Source: a virus. Taken from it: a stretch of DNA of 64,000 bases. Shown in pieces: positions 1-8,371 of the stretch (within the stretch, counting starts at the first letter, position 1; each line of letters begins with the position of its first letter). The position numbers were made by a program, and so were the translations under genes. Below the pieces are notes generated by a model, which had not been told where the DNA came from, did no database searches, and saw nothing but the letters and a program-made list of their open reading frames with translations. Location: positions 1-64,000 of the IMG/VR virus record IMGVR_UViG_3300021197_000592. One strand, written 5' to 3'.

Positions 1-68
1 ATACTATTCTTATTCTGGAAATGGAATAAACAAAAAAAATAAATCGGCGCAAGTGCTAAAAAAATACC

Positions 69-98
69 GTGACAATTTCTGAGAAAGTATGGTATAAT
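69..98 (+). promoter_or_regulatory. Candidate promoter of the leftmost gene
   Basis: Within the AT-rich leader (1-172) there is GTGACA at 69-74, an 18-nt spacer, and TGG plus TATAAT at 90-98. This is a near-consensus sigma70 element with an extended -10. The same stretch could be read as an archaeal TATA region. The rest of 1-172 holds no gene that I can support. Confidence 0.4.
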
Positions 99-172
99 GT
101 TTTTATCCAGCATGCAAAAGGTAGATGTTCGTTCGATTATTCGATTATGTCGTAGTCCGGGCGGTGAACGAT

Positions 173-451
173 ATGGAATGGTTCGATAATGTGCGAAAAA
201 ATAGCATGAATGAGCGATTGTATGAGATTACGATGAGAAACAAGGCAAAATTAGACGTAATGTTGGATGAACACTATGAATTTGTCGAATCAGAGGTCAA
301 AAGGATGGTTTCTATGGGTATTTCCGAGGAAAATGCGAAAAAACTCGTTGCTGACATGAGTGAGGAGACTAGAAAGGTAATTTTAGATGGAATTGAGGAA
401 AATAAGAAGAATCTAGAGCGAATTATCTCTACTCAAATTATTGAAGAGTAA
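173..451 (+). CDS. Small Trp-tag protein, 92 aa, function unknown
   Basis: The protein opens with MEWFDNVRKN, a variant of the N-terminal Trp tag that recurs through the left 21 kb. The rest is charged and probably helical and matches no family I know. An in-frame ATG lies upstream at 125. I prefer 173 because GGTGA at 163-167 sits five bases before it and because the tag then falls at the N-terminus, as in its relatives. It is the first gene after the candidate promoter. The capsid-targeting role proposed for the tag is an inference. Confidence 0.7.
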   Translation: MEWFDNVRKNSMNERLYEITMRNKAKLDVMLDEHYEFVESEVKRMVSMGISEENAKKLVADMSEETRKVILDGIEENKKNLERIISTQIIEE

Positions 452-503
452 ATTTCGATAATTCAGAACAATAAAGTGTTACCTTCAAGTGGAACTCGTT
501 TAG

Positions 504-767
504 ATGGTAGAGGATTCTCAAAATGAGTTGGGAAATGACCCTTCTAAATTGATTGAGTTGTCAAGGGATGAAAATGACTGGTTTACCGTGCTTAGAGGGG
601 CAGGAGCGGTAACTAGCACATCAGCAGGAACGGCTCCGTTGTTCAATATCTCGTATGGAAAGTATTTGAGAGTAAAACCGAAGAAAAAGAAGAAACTAGA
701 GGGAACCATCTTTGAGAATTTAGAGAAAGATGGGGAACATGAGGAGGGATGTGGTTGTGGCTGCTAA
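504..767 (+). CDS. Small protein with internal Trp motif and Cys-Gly tail, 87 aa
   Basis: Unrecognised. Residues about 24-33 read DENDWFTVLR, an internal copy of the tag-like motif. A lysine-rich patch (KPKKKKK) lies in the middle and the protein ends in EEGCGCGC. The alternating Cys-Gly end could bind metal or form disulfides, but no family is assigned. The end overlaps the candidate start of the next gene. Confidence 0.6.
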   Translation: MVEDSQNELGNDPSKLIELSRDENDWFTVLRGAGAVTSTSAGTAPLFNISYGKYLRVKPKKKKKLEGTIFENLEKDGEHEEGCGCGC

Positions 768-1890
768 GAAGTTGAAGAAGGACAGAGTTTCCCTTAATCT
801 CGGCAAGTATAAGTTGAATTCTCGTAGGAACTACAAATTGTTCACCAAGGACTGGTCTAATTGGTTGCGAACCACGAAGGGACTCAGTGGGGATGCGATA
901 GGGAACGCCAAACTCAGTGAGTCACTATTCGATATGGTTGAGGGTCAGGGAATCTCAGGTCGTCAGGCTGGTAACAGCGGTCCTGATGGCGAGCCTTGGT
1001 CAAGAGATGCGATAGCAGACATGAGAGACATCGAGAAGTTCTTCCGAACTCAGAACTACAGCGAGGAGCATCTGAATAAACTGATGGCACTGGACAAGCA
1101 GATGGATGATTGGAAGAACAGTAGTGAGGTCGGTGGAGGAAATGCGGCTAACATCAAGTTCACACAACCTGCTGCATGGGATGACGAGGATGGAACCATT
1201 GCCGAGTATGAGTTTGTCTATGGTCACTATCTGACAGACAAGTATGTCGAGTATCGAAACAACTTCAAGGATGATAATCTGTCTGCTGTTTCCTCTGAGT
1301 GGTATTCTGACACGCCCGGAAGCGCTAGGCCTCCGATGTGGCAAGCAATGTATGCAGAGGGGAACTTCCTCGGTAAGAACTCGATGAGTCTGCATAAGAT
1401 AATCAAGGATGCAATCAAAGACCTACAGGAGTTGGACTTTGAGTTAGACCAATCCACGCCAATTCCAATCGAAGGACAAGGCAGTGCGAAACTAGCCTTG
1501 GAGATTCCTGAGATTGCCAAGATGTTCAAGATGATGGTTGACCATGAGGAGTACACCACAAGCAGTGGTAACTTCGCAACGACAAGAGCGGCTAGTCAAA
1601 TCAAGAACGTTCCAATCATGCTCAAGACGAACAGGGAGGTCAACATCGTCAAGAGGATAGCAGATGAGATGGGTGGAATACCCAACGACATAGAGAAGAT
1701 ATTCATCACGATGTCAAGGAGGCAGATGGCTAACATGGCGAAACTCGCTGGATGGAAGCCACATCCAGAATCGACCTACATGAAGAGGAAGAAGAGAGAG
1801 GCCGAGGAAGCACAGGAGACTGATGAGGTGAAGACCAGTGCTGATGTCGAGGAGACTGATTGGAGAACCATAATGAAGGTGAATGCATGA
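757..1890 (+). CDS. Unknown protein with C-terminal Trp motif, 377 aa
   Basis: No family is recognised. The N-terminus is basic (KKLKKDR), KDWSNWLRTTKG lies near residues 29-40, and the body is mixed helical. The C-terminus is Glu/Lys-rich and ends in TDWRTIMKVNA, a copy of the Trp motif at the opposite end from most relatives. I chose GTG at 757 because GGAGG at 743-747 is nine bases upstream. ATG at 730 or 739 in the same frame is possible and would overlap the previous gene more. The stop overlaps the next start. Confidence 0.65.
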   Translation: MAAKKLKKDRVSLNLGKYKLNSRRNYKLFTKDWSNWLRTTKGLSGDAIGNAKLSESLFDMVEGQGISGRQAGNSGPDGEPWSRDAIADMRDIEKFFRTQNYSEEHLNKLMALDKQMDDWKNSSEVGGGNAANIKFTQPAAWDDEDGTIAEYEFVYGHYLTDKYVEYRNNFKDDNLSAVSSEWYSDTPGSARPPMWQAMYAEGNFLGKNSMSLHKIIKDAIKDLQELDFELDQSTPIPIEGQGSAKLALEIPEIAKMFKMMVDHEEYTTSSGNFATTRAASQIKNVPIMLKTNREVNIVKRIADEMGGIPNDIEKIFITMSRRQMANMAKLAGWKPHPESTYMKRKKREAEEAQETDEVKTSADVEETDWRTIMKVNA

Positions 1891-1976
1891 AATTACCATG
1901 CTGTGGAGTGAACGTTTCAAATGATAACTATGCAATGGCAATTTGCATGTATTGTTTTGGGAGAGGAAAGAAATGA
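1887..1976 (+). CDS. 29-aa cysteine micro-protein
   Basis: This tiny ORF, MKLPCCGVN...CMYCFGRGKK, is linked by ATGA overlaps to the genes on both sides, which is the main reason to believe it is translated. It has a CC pair and a CxxC pair spaced like half of a zinc ribbon. No function is known. It may instead be a coupling leader for the next gene. Confidence 0.45.
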   Translation: MKLPCCGVNVSNDNYAMAICMYCFGRGKK

Positions 1977-2200
1977 ATTGGAAGAGTAATGTAGAGAAGG
2001 CCATAGAGATTCTAGATTCAGATATGGTAGCAGAGAACAAGGTTGCTAGAGCCTTGGATTTCCTTGTAGCGTCATTGCGAGTGGGTATAGCGATGGAGCA
2101 TGAGAACAGAATGGAGAAAGCAGACTGGTTTGAAACCATCAAGGGAGATTGCGGAACTCACAAGATTGACGATGAGGAAGATGAGGAGGAGATGGATTAG
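1973..2200 (+). CDS. Small protein with Trp motifs at both ends, 75 aa
   Basis: The start is MNWKSNVEKAIEIL, a relaxed version of the N-terminal tag. A second copy, KADWFETIKGD, lies near the C-terminus and is followed by an acidic tail (DDEEDEEEMD). An in-frame start further upstream exists, but the ATGA overlap with the preceding micro-ORF and the tag favour 1973. The next gene begins immediately after the stop. Confidence 0.65.
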   Translation: MNWKSNVEKAIEILDSDMVAENKVARALDFLVASLRVGIAMEHENRMEKADWFETIKGDCGTHKIDDEEDEEEMD

Positions 2201-2689
2201 ATGAGTTGGTTTGAGATATTGAAGGAACTATCGGATTATGAGAGAGCAGTAGCGGAGGAGTTCGCTACAGATGAGGATATGGATAGACCTGACTACAGTA
2301 AGACTGGTCCGTTTGCAAACATGCCTGAGTTTCCGAAGATGAGAACCAAGGATTCCACTACACAAGACGAGGATGCCAAAAGGAGAACAGAGGAGAACGA
2401 AGCAGAACTCCTCGCTCGCTTGAAGGCACGAAACCAGAAGAGCAGAGAGAGGATAGGCAAACAAGTCCCGATTCCACCACCGCCTACTGGTGGCCCTATG
2501 CCCCCACCCCCACCGATGGATGGTATGGGAATGCCACCACCACCAATGGGGATGCCACCAGAGCAGCCGGAGAAGCCGGTAGTCAATCCAGAGAACGCAT
2601 CGGAATTTCCCGTTGACCCTGAGCAGGATGACGACATGGAAGACAAGACTGGTATCAGAGTGAAGAAGTGGTTTGAACAGTTGAAGTGA
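2201..2689 (+). CDS. Trp-tag protein with Pro/Gly/Met-rich linker, 162 aa
   Basis: Opens with a textbook tag, MSWFEILKEL, and ends in VKKWFEQLK, so the motif is present at both ends. Between them are an acidic/charged segment and a low-complexity proline-glycine-methionine stretch (about residues 88-125), which should be disordered. No enzymatic family is visible. The architecture suggests a flexible tether between two short binding helices. Confidence 0.75.
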   Translation: MSWFEILKELSDYERAVAEEFATDEDMDRPDYSKTGPFANMPEFPKMRTKDSTTQDEDAKRRTEENEAELLARLKARNQKSRERIGKQVPIPPPPTGGPMPPPPPMDGMGMPPPPMGMPPEQPEKPVVNPENASEFPVDPEQDDDMEDKTGIRVKKWFEQLK

Positions 2690-2693
2690 TAGC

Positions 2694-3881
2694 ATGAATT
2701 GGATGACTGTGCTAAAGCAAACCGAGGATGACCCCGGTAACGTCAACACGGCGGCTAATGCACAGGCACAAGAAAACGCGAGAAAGCAAAAAGCGGCTGA
2801 ATTGGAACAGCAGAGGACTGCCAGCGCTAGGGCTAGGAACACGACTTCTCCTGTGCAAAGCCAAATGCCAGCAAGAGCAAGACAGGCTACTGATTTAGCA
2901 GGACGGGGAGCGAGGGCTTTGGGTCGCATGGGTAGCAACTATCTTGATGATATGAGAAACACTGCTCTACCGATTTCCAGTAAAGATGTGCTAAGGCAGA
3001 ATCAACTGTCAGGAGCGGCACAGGGAGCAAGAGCAGATGCAAAGTCTGGTAAGAACACCTACTACCAAGATGTGTACGGTGTTGACCCTTCAAGTTCAAA
3101 GGAACTAGGAGGAGCGATTGCCCAAGACAGAGCAGGGTATGAGGAATTCTTGGAGAGTGGTGCTGAGGGATTGGACACTAAAGATGTGGCAACTCAAGGT
3201 TGGCGTGGTAAGGTGAAGGGAGCGTTGGGTTTCGGTCCAACGGCCTCTGACCAAGCAAGAGCATCTTCCGCAAATCTAGAGTTGTATAGGCAACAGCAGA
3301 AACAACGTATGGAAAGGGACAAGATGGCTGATGAGGCCACTGCTAGAGCGCAACAGACAAAGAAGCCAATGGGTGGTCAATATGATGCTCTACTTGAAGC
3401 CGCAGGAAAACTAGAACAACCCGCATTGGATGACAAGGGTAAGATAAATCCAGCATTTGTAGAAGAAGCACAAACTGCAAGAGATGTTTTGGAGGAGAGC
3501 AATCAAGGATTATCACAACAGGCGCAAGAACAATTGCAAGCCCCTAGTTCCACACAATCGACAGATTGGCAAGGAGAAATCAGAGATGATGGACAGGCTA
3601 CTTTTGGTTCTAGTATTGTAACTGATGGTTCGGAAGAATCTCCGGCGGCTAAAGCGGCAAGAGAAGCCGAGCAAAAGAGGCAAGCGAACAAACCAAAAAC
3701 CAAGCAAACTAAACTAGGTAGGAATCTGAAAGGACACTGGTTGCCGGGTTATGGTGGTAGCAAGAACGTAGCCGCAGTTACGAATTTAGAGAGAACAAAG
3801 AACGTCAGACAAGACCTTGCTGATAAAAGAAAGAGAGAGCAAGAATCTATGTCTGGTAAACAAGGAACATTGGATGTGTGA
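2694..3881 (+). CDS. Trp-tag protein, Ala/Gln-rich, 395 aa
   Basis: Starts MNWMTVLKQTEDD (tag). The body is rich in Ala, Gln, Arg and Lys with many coiled or disordered stretches, and no domain is recognised. The composition resembles internal virion or ejection proteins more than an enzyme, but that is inference. The stop overlaps the start region of the next gene. Confidence 0.75.
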   Translation: MNWMTVLKQTEDDPGNVNTAANAQAQENARKQKAAELEQQRTASARARNTTSPVQSQMPARARQATDLAGRGARALGRMGSNYLDDMRNTALPISSKDVLRQNQLSGAAQGARADAKSGKNTYYQDVYGVDPSSSKELGGAIAQDRAGYEEFLESGAEGLDTKDVATQGWRGKVKGALGFGPTASDQARASSANLELYRQQQKQRMERDKMADEATARAQQTKKPMGGQYDALLEAAGKLEQPALDDKGKINPAFVEEAQTARDVLEESNQGLSQQAQEQLQAPSSTQSTDWQGEIRDDGQATFGSSIVTDGSEESPAAKAAREAEQKRQANKPKTKQTKLGRNLKGHWLPGYGGSKNVAAVTNLERTKNVRQDLADKRKREQESMSGKQGTLDV

Positions 3882-3883
3882 TG

Positions 3884-4777
3884 ATGGCTTGGTTTGATTT
3901 GGTTAGAAAAGACTTCTATTTCGGAGACAATGACCCTAACGCGGCTAATCTTGCATATCAACAACAAATGGAAGCGGCGGCACAGAATCCAGATACGATG
4001 GCTAGATTAAGAGCAGAAAGCCGTGCAAGAAACGAAAAAAGGAGTCAACTTGCGAACTTAGGTAGTGGTAAAGAATATGGGTATGCTAGAAACAGGACTC
4101 CATTTTTCGGAACTAATCTTTCAGCAGTCGGTAGAAAGGGAAAAGACCTGCAAGAGAAAGAGTGGTTCAAGGATGAGGATGAAATGGAGGATTACTACAC
4201 TGATATGATTAGTGAGATAGAAACACATGAGGGTACGCATCAAGCAATGAAACCAGCCCTGAGAGATGCGGCTAATGAGGAAAGACAAAAGAGAATTGAA
4301 GAGGCCAAGAAAAGAGGAATTAAGGTTCTCAGAGATAATGAAAGTAAACAAGGTGTGACTAATCTTGAGAATCCTACTCCCCAACAGCATCGAGGAGGAA
4401 AAAACTACTACGAATCAGATGCGAGTCTTCCCACTGAACCTTCTTTCTTCGACAAGGTAAGAAGAAGAAAGATTGCACCAGAGAGTGAATTCAATGTTAA
4501 ACCCGGCCAAATGTCTGAATGGGAGGAGAAGGGTGCTGGCACTGCTCAATTCTACACTCCGGCTCGCGGTGACAAACCGTGGACTAGTGCTACTAACTAT
4601 CCTTACTCATCAACAAGAGTTGACCCTGCGAAGTTCAAAGACCCGCGAGCAACTCAAGACCCCAAACAAATGAGGGACATGCAAATAGATGGCGGATATC
4701 AAGAAATACAAAGAGACAGGGAACAAAGGCAGAAACCATTCAATGAGTATTATGACACAGGGAGGGCTTCGTTTTGA
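3884..4777 (+). CDS. Trp-tag protein, Arg/Glu/Asn-rich, 297 aa
   Basis: Tag MAWFDLVRKDFY at the N-terminus. Three in-frame starts are adjacent (GTG 3878, ATG 3881, ATG 3884). I take the last because it gives MAW, as in the gene at 6716. The rest is highly charged, low in hydrophobic residues and probably partly disordered. No family is recognised. The stop overlaps a TTG start in the next gene. Confidence 0.72.
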   Translation: MAWFDLVRKDFYFGDNDPNAANLAYQQQMEAAAQNPDTMARLRAESRARNEKRSQLANLGSGKEYGYARNRTPFFGTNLSAVGRKGKDLQEKEWFKDEDEMEDYYTDMISEIETHEGTHQAMKPALRDAANEERQKRIEEAKKRGIKVLRDNESKQGVTNLENPTPQQHRGGKNYYESDASLPTEPSFFDKVRRRKIAPESEFNVKPGQMSEWEEKGAGTAQFYTPARGDKPWTSATNYPYSSTRVDPAKFKDPRATQDPKQMRDMQIDGGYQEIQRDREQRQKPFNEYYDTGRASF

Positions 4778-5430
4778 TTACTAGAAAGAGATGCTCACTT
4801 TGCAATCACGAAGACCGTGACCAACTAGAGCATGACTTGGAGTCTATGGCTATCACTTCCGATGAGTTGGACAATCGAATGAACTGGCCTAGTGGCACAT
4901 CATCAAGACATCAGAGGAATCACATGGCTGGTTACACCAACACATCAAACCCAAGGTGCAAGATATGCATACATCCGATTCGCATAGAGATAGAGAAGCA
5001 AGTGCATGATGGGATAATGACACCAACGACTGCGGCAGAGGTAGTCGGTTGTTCGGAAGACCAAATCATGCGACACATGAAGCATCATCTACAACCACTA
5101 GTGCAGCAATCAGCAGCACAACTAATCGCACAGAAGGATGTCGATGAGATTGGAGTTCTCAGTAGCAACATCACTAGGCTTGAGTCGAAGGTTGACGACT
5201 TGTTCGCAGAGGATGGCCTCGACCCCAAGTACATCGACTCGCTGACCAAGTTGGCGAAGGAGATTCGTGAGAGCCTCAAGTACCTCATGGAGTTCAAGGG
5301 CAAGTTGGTTCACAAGAGGCAAGACACAATTATAGTTCATCAGATGCAAGTTATCAAGGAGGTTCTAGCACAGAACCATCCTGAAGTTTGGCTAGATGTC
5401 AGAAAGCAAATGGAGAGTAAGATGCAATGA
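4774..5430 (+). CDS. Tandem Cys/His zinc-finger protein, candidate small terminase
   Basis: Starts with TTG in a TTGA overlap. Two similar modules occupy roughly residues 6-52 and 61-106. Each begins CxxCxH (CSLCNH, CKICIH) and ends with a His cluster (RHQRNHM, RHMKHHL), with a helix-turn-helix-like middle in the second (TTAAEVVGCSEDQIMRH). The C-terminal half is helical and may oligomerise. Zinc-bearing DNA-binding modules of this layout occur in small terminase or regulator proteins of tailed viruses. Without a fold search the terminase role is tentative, and the gene lies 8 kb from the large subunit. It lacks the Trp tag. Confidence 0.6.
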   Translation: MITRKRCSLCNHEDRDQLEHDLESMAITSDELDNRMNWPSGTSSRHQRNHMAGYTNTSNPRCKICIHPIRIEIEKQVHDGIMTPTTAAEVVGCSEDQIMRHMKHHLQPLVQQSAAQLIAQKDVDEIGVLSSNITRLESKVDDLFAEDGLDPKYIDSLTKLAKEIRESLKYLMEFKGKLVHKRQDTIIVHQMQVIKEVLAQNHPEVWLDVRKQMESKMQ

Positions 5431-5792
5431 ATTGGAAAGATATTCTTCTGAAGGACACTAGTACAGCAACTAGGAGTGCTGACCTGTGGGTCATGAATAG
5501 CGAGGAGAATTACTTTCCAATCATACAACTCATTAAGCAGAAGGTGAAATCTTATTTGGATTGGGGTTGGTCTAAGGAAGAAGTAGTAGAGGATATCCTG
5601 AATGCCGTAGCAAAGGAATTGCCTGAGATGCTATCCCAACACAAGGGATTCATGGACGAGTTGTTATCTCCTGTAGATGATAGGGATGAACAGGGAGATA
5701 GCATATCGGATGTGGATTGGCTAGAGGTTGCTAGGAATTTTGAAGAGGATATTGAAGATGCTATGGGGGATTATCCGGAGGAATGGCAATGA
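5427..5792 (+). CDS. Trp-tag protein, 121 aa, with WQ C-terminus
   Basis: Starts MNWKDILLKDTS in an ATGA overlap. The last residues, EDAMGDYPEEWQ, closely resemble the end of the following protein (ENPMRDYAEKWQ). The two genes therefore share both their N-terminal tag and their C-terminal tail while differing in the middle. No family is recognised. Confidence 0.72.
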   Translation: MNWKDILLKDTSTATRSADLWVMNSEENYFPIIQLIKQKVKSYLDWGWSKEEVVEDILNAVAKELPEMLSQHKGFMDELLSPVDDRDEQGDSISDVDWLEVARNFEEDIEDAMGDYPEEWQ

Positions 5793-6055
5793 GTTGGAAA
5801 AATCTAGTTAAAATTGAAGATTATGATACTCTTTCCTATCTAACTAGAGAATCATTAGATTCACTTAAAGATTTAGAAAGACAGTTATTTGAAACAATAT
5901 ACAAGTTACAGTCAAGTAAACTAGGTAGTAACTTAAGGGATAAACCGGAATCAAACCTTGATTTCCAATTTCTTTTACAGTTCAAGAGGCAGTTGGGAGA
6001 ACTTCTGTATGACATTGAAAATCCTATGAGAGACTACGCGGAGAAATGGCAATGA
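5789..6055 (+). CDS. Trp-tag protein, 88 aa, with WQ C-terminus
   Basis: MSWKNLVKIEDYD start. An ATG two codons upstream (5783) is possible, but 5789 gives the ATGA overlap used by most neighbours. The body is helical and AT-rich compared with flanking genes, suggesting different ancestry. The tail ENPMRDYAEKWQ is shared with the previous gene. The junction DNA TGGCAATGAGTTGG is repeated identically at both ends of this gene. Confidence 0.7.
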   Translation: MSWKNLVKIEDYDTLSYLTRESLDSLKDLERQLFETIYKLQSSKLGSNLRDKPESNLDFQFLLQFKRQLGELLYDIENPMRDYAEKWQ

Positions 6056-6711
6056 GTTGGAGCGAAAACAAAGATTGGTTTAATGTGTTAAAGGCTCCAC
6101 GGCCTTTTCGTGATGATACAGGAGCAAAAAGAACGAAGGGAAATATTCCATATTATACATATGATGAATTAGATGATACGGAAAGAGAACAGGCTGACAG
6201 AGGATTGGGAATACAGGCTGACAAGGATGCACGTGCAAGGATGAAAGACCCATCATTGCAAAGCCGCATAGAAATGGAGATGCGAAGAAAGGGAAAACGT
6301 GCAGGGAAGAAAGAGGCTAGAACAAGACTCACGGAAGAAGCGAGAGAAGACCTAGAAGGAAAGAAAGGTGAAAGAGCATTCATGGGAAGAGGGCGCGAAC
6401 CCGGATTGTATGGTCGTTCCGCAGGATATGACATAGACACAGACGAGGGTGTTGCAACGTATGAGTCAGGGTACAAAGGAGCAGAGAGATTCAGGGGATT
6501 CAAACCCGTTCAACTGACTAATTTTTTAAAGGGTGTACTGAGAGAGAAGGGAAAGAAAGAAAACATCGAGTCAAAATTTAGACAAGCCATAGATGACTAT
6601 ATGCGAAATGGTGGTAAGTTTGAGAGACAACACATAACTCTACTGAACAAGGCTGGTCTTGGTGGTTCTGTTATGATGGACATAGTGAGAGACAATTTAG
6701 CAAGAAGGTGA
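6052..6711 (+). CDS. Trp-tag protein, basic, 219 aa
   Basis: The N-terminus reads MSWSENKDWFNVLKAPR, with a degenerate tag followed directly by a good copy (KDWFNVLK). The body is very rich in Arg, Lys and Glu. A helical C-terminal third (FLKGVLREKGKKENIESKF) looks like a compact domain. No known family. Start chosen by the ATGA overlap; ATG 6046 is the alternative. Confidence 0.7.
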   Translation: MSWSENKDWFNVLKAPRPFRDDTGAKRTKGNIPYYTYDELDDTEREQADRGLGIQADKDARARMKDPSLQSRIEMEMRRKGKRAGKKEARTRLTEEAREDLEGKKGERAFMGRGREPGLYGRSAGYDIDTDEGVATYESGYKGAERFRGFKPVQLTNFLKGVLREKGKKENIESKFRQAIDDYMRNGGKFERQHITLLNKAGLGGSVMMDIVRDNLARR

Positions 6712-6715
6712 GACA

Positions 6716-8371
6716 ATGGCATGGGAGTCTTTGTTGAAAGTCAGGCGATTCTTGTCTGATGACGAAGTTAAGATTGCACATGCACTTATTGTGGCAAAGG
6801 CATCTGGTGACCCACTAGATTTGTCAGAATATGAAACACCAGAGAAGAAGAGAACCATCACTATGTTCACTAAGAAGATAGAGCGCGTTGAAGACAAGGA
6901 GTTTGAAGAGAAGTTCCAACAGGTAAAATGGAAGTTGGGAGACAAGGAAGACTACTTGAGAATGCTCAAAGAATATAGACAAACGCAACCTACCCCCAAA
7001 GAAATTGACAAACCGTATCTAAAAGATAAGATTGAGGACTTCTTAGAGGGAAACCACGATGGTCTTTTAGAATTGATAGAAAGGAGTAAAAGAAAGGGAT
7101 TAATTTCTGCTATTCAGAATTGGAATAAAGTCAACAATGATACCTTGAGGGAGTACGTCAAGGACAAGCCCGAACTCGCTGAGAAGATGAAGAAGGTGTT
7201 CAGGCAACTGGAATCATCTGAGGAGATGAAGAGGCAGGTGTCTCCTGCTTCGATTGGGGATGACGTTGCTGCGGAATATGTCAAGATGGTGGTGAATGAT
7301 TTGAAACTAGCATCTACTGGTAATGAGATGAGACTAGGAAAGGAGTCCTACTTGCCAATAAGAGAGGGGTTGTCTCCTAACTTCGCACGTAAGTTGTTTG
7401 GGTTGGGAGCGAATCAAGGAGGGAACCTCCCACCTGTAACCATGTATATTCTAGAGAATGACTCAGTTAACTTTGAGGAGTTCATGGCTGTTGCTGATAC
7501 AAAGTCAAGCACAGTCAAGGAGATGCTGTACAATAAACTCAGGCGAAGCGAGTTCGATAATGACATTCAAGAGGAATGGGATAGAAGCGAAAGCATTGTG
7601 TCGTTTGAGAATACGGTAGCGGCAGACAGGGAGATGAGCAAGGAATTCAAATCCATGTTGGCTAACTTGGGAGAAGGCATGAAAGTAGAGGATGTAACTA
7701 CAGATGTGAAATTCTCCATGCCGAAGGATGACTATGACAAGATGATGAGCGGAAAGTGGGATGAGTCCTTGGAGACATATGGGATAAACTCCGATGACGC
7801 ATTGGAGGACTTGTTGGATGTGCATGAGGAGGACTTGAAGAAACTACAGGAGAAGGTCAAGGGTTTCGTGAGGCTAGTTGACATGGAGACAAAGAAGAGG
7901 TTGGAGGACTCCGAACTCCTACAGGATGAGGGAATAGAACTCTGGAACAATGATGGCTCATTGAAGCAGATAACAACCGAGGAGACTGGTGAGAAGGCTT
8001 TCCCGAAATACCTGCAAACTCTTGCCGAGATAGACAATCCTACCAGAGCCGTATTCCTAGCCGCAGAGGGAAACAAGAACCAAGTGATGCTAGGAGACTT
8101 CATTCTCTACTTAGCAAGAGCAGAACTATCATATCAAGAAAGGACAAGTGATGTGAGAAGCGCGGTCAATGCCTATGCTAAAGAGCAAAGCGATGAGAAC
8201 AAGAAAAAACTAGATGACGAACTCTCCACTGCTAAGTACAAAGAGATTAGAAACGACATGCTACTAGCGATAAAGGAGAAGATGGCAACGCTTCTCAGTG
8301 AGTATGATACTAACATGTTGCACGAAAGAAAGACTATAGAACCGTTGGATTGGTTGAGGGAGAACATATGA
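6716..8371 (+). CDS. Large Trp-tag protein, helical, 551 aa
   Basis: Begins MAWESLLKVRRF (tag) and ends in PLDWLRENI, a tag-like C-terminus. The sequence is almost entirely predicted helix with many Glu/Lys/Leu heptad-like stretches and no catalytic motif I can see. With the next gene it forms a pair of large unknown proteins whose size and composition would suit internal or ejection proteins. That is inference. Confidence 0.75.
   Translation: MAWESLLKVRRFLSDDEVKIAHALIVAKASGDPLDLSEYETPEKKRTITMFTKKIERVEDKEFEEKFQQVKWKLGDKEDYLRMLKEYRQTQPTPKEIDKPYLKDKIEDFLEGNHDGLLELIERSKRKGLISAIQNWNKVNNDTLREYVKDKPELAEKMKKVFRQLESSEEMKRQVSPASIGDDVAAEYVKMVVNDLKLASTGNEMRLGKESYLPIREGLSPNFARKLFGLGANQGGNLPPVTMYILENDSVNFEEFMAVADTKSSTVKEMLYNKLRRSEFDNDIQEEWDRSESIVSFENTVAADREMSKEFKSMLANLGEGMKVEDVTTDVKFSMPKDDYDKMMSGKWDESLETYGINSDDALEDLLDVHEEDLKKLQEKVKGFVRLVDMETKKRLEDSELLQDEGIELWNNDGSLKQITTEETGEKAFPKYLQTLAEIDNPTRAVFLAAEGNKNQVMLGDFILYLARAELSYQERTSDVRSAVNAYAKEQSDENKKKLDDELSTAKYKEIRNDMLLAIKEKMATLLSEYDTNMLHERKTIEPLDWLRENI

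Noticed and set aside
1-172. tRNA or small RNA gene in the left leader
   Set aside because: No cloverleaf or stable stem-loop could be built; only the promoter-like element stands out.
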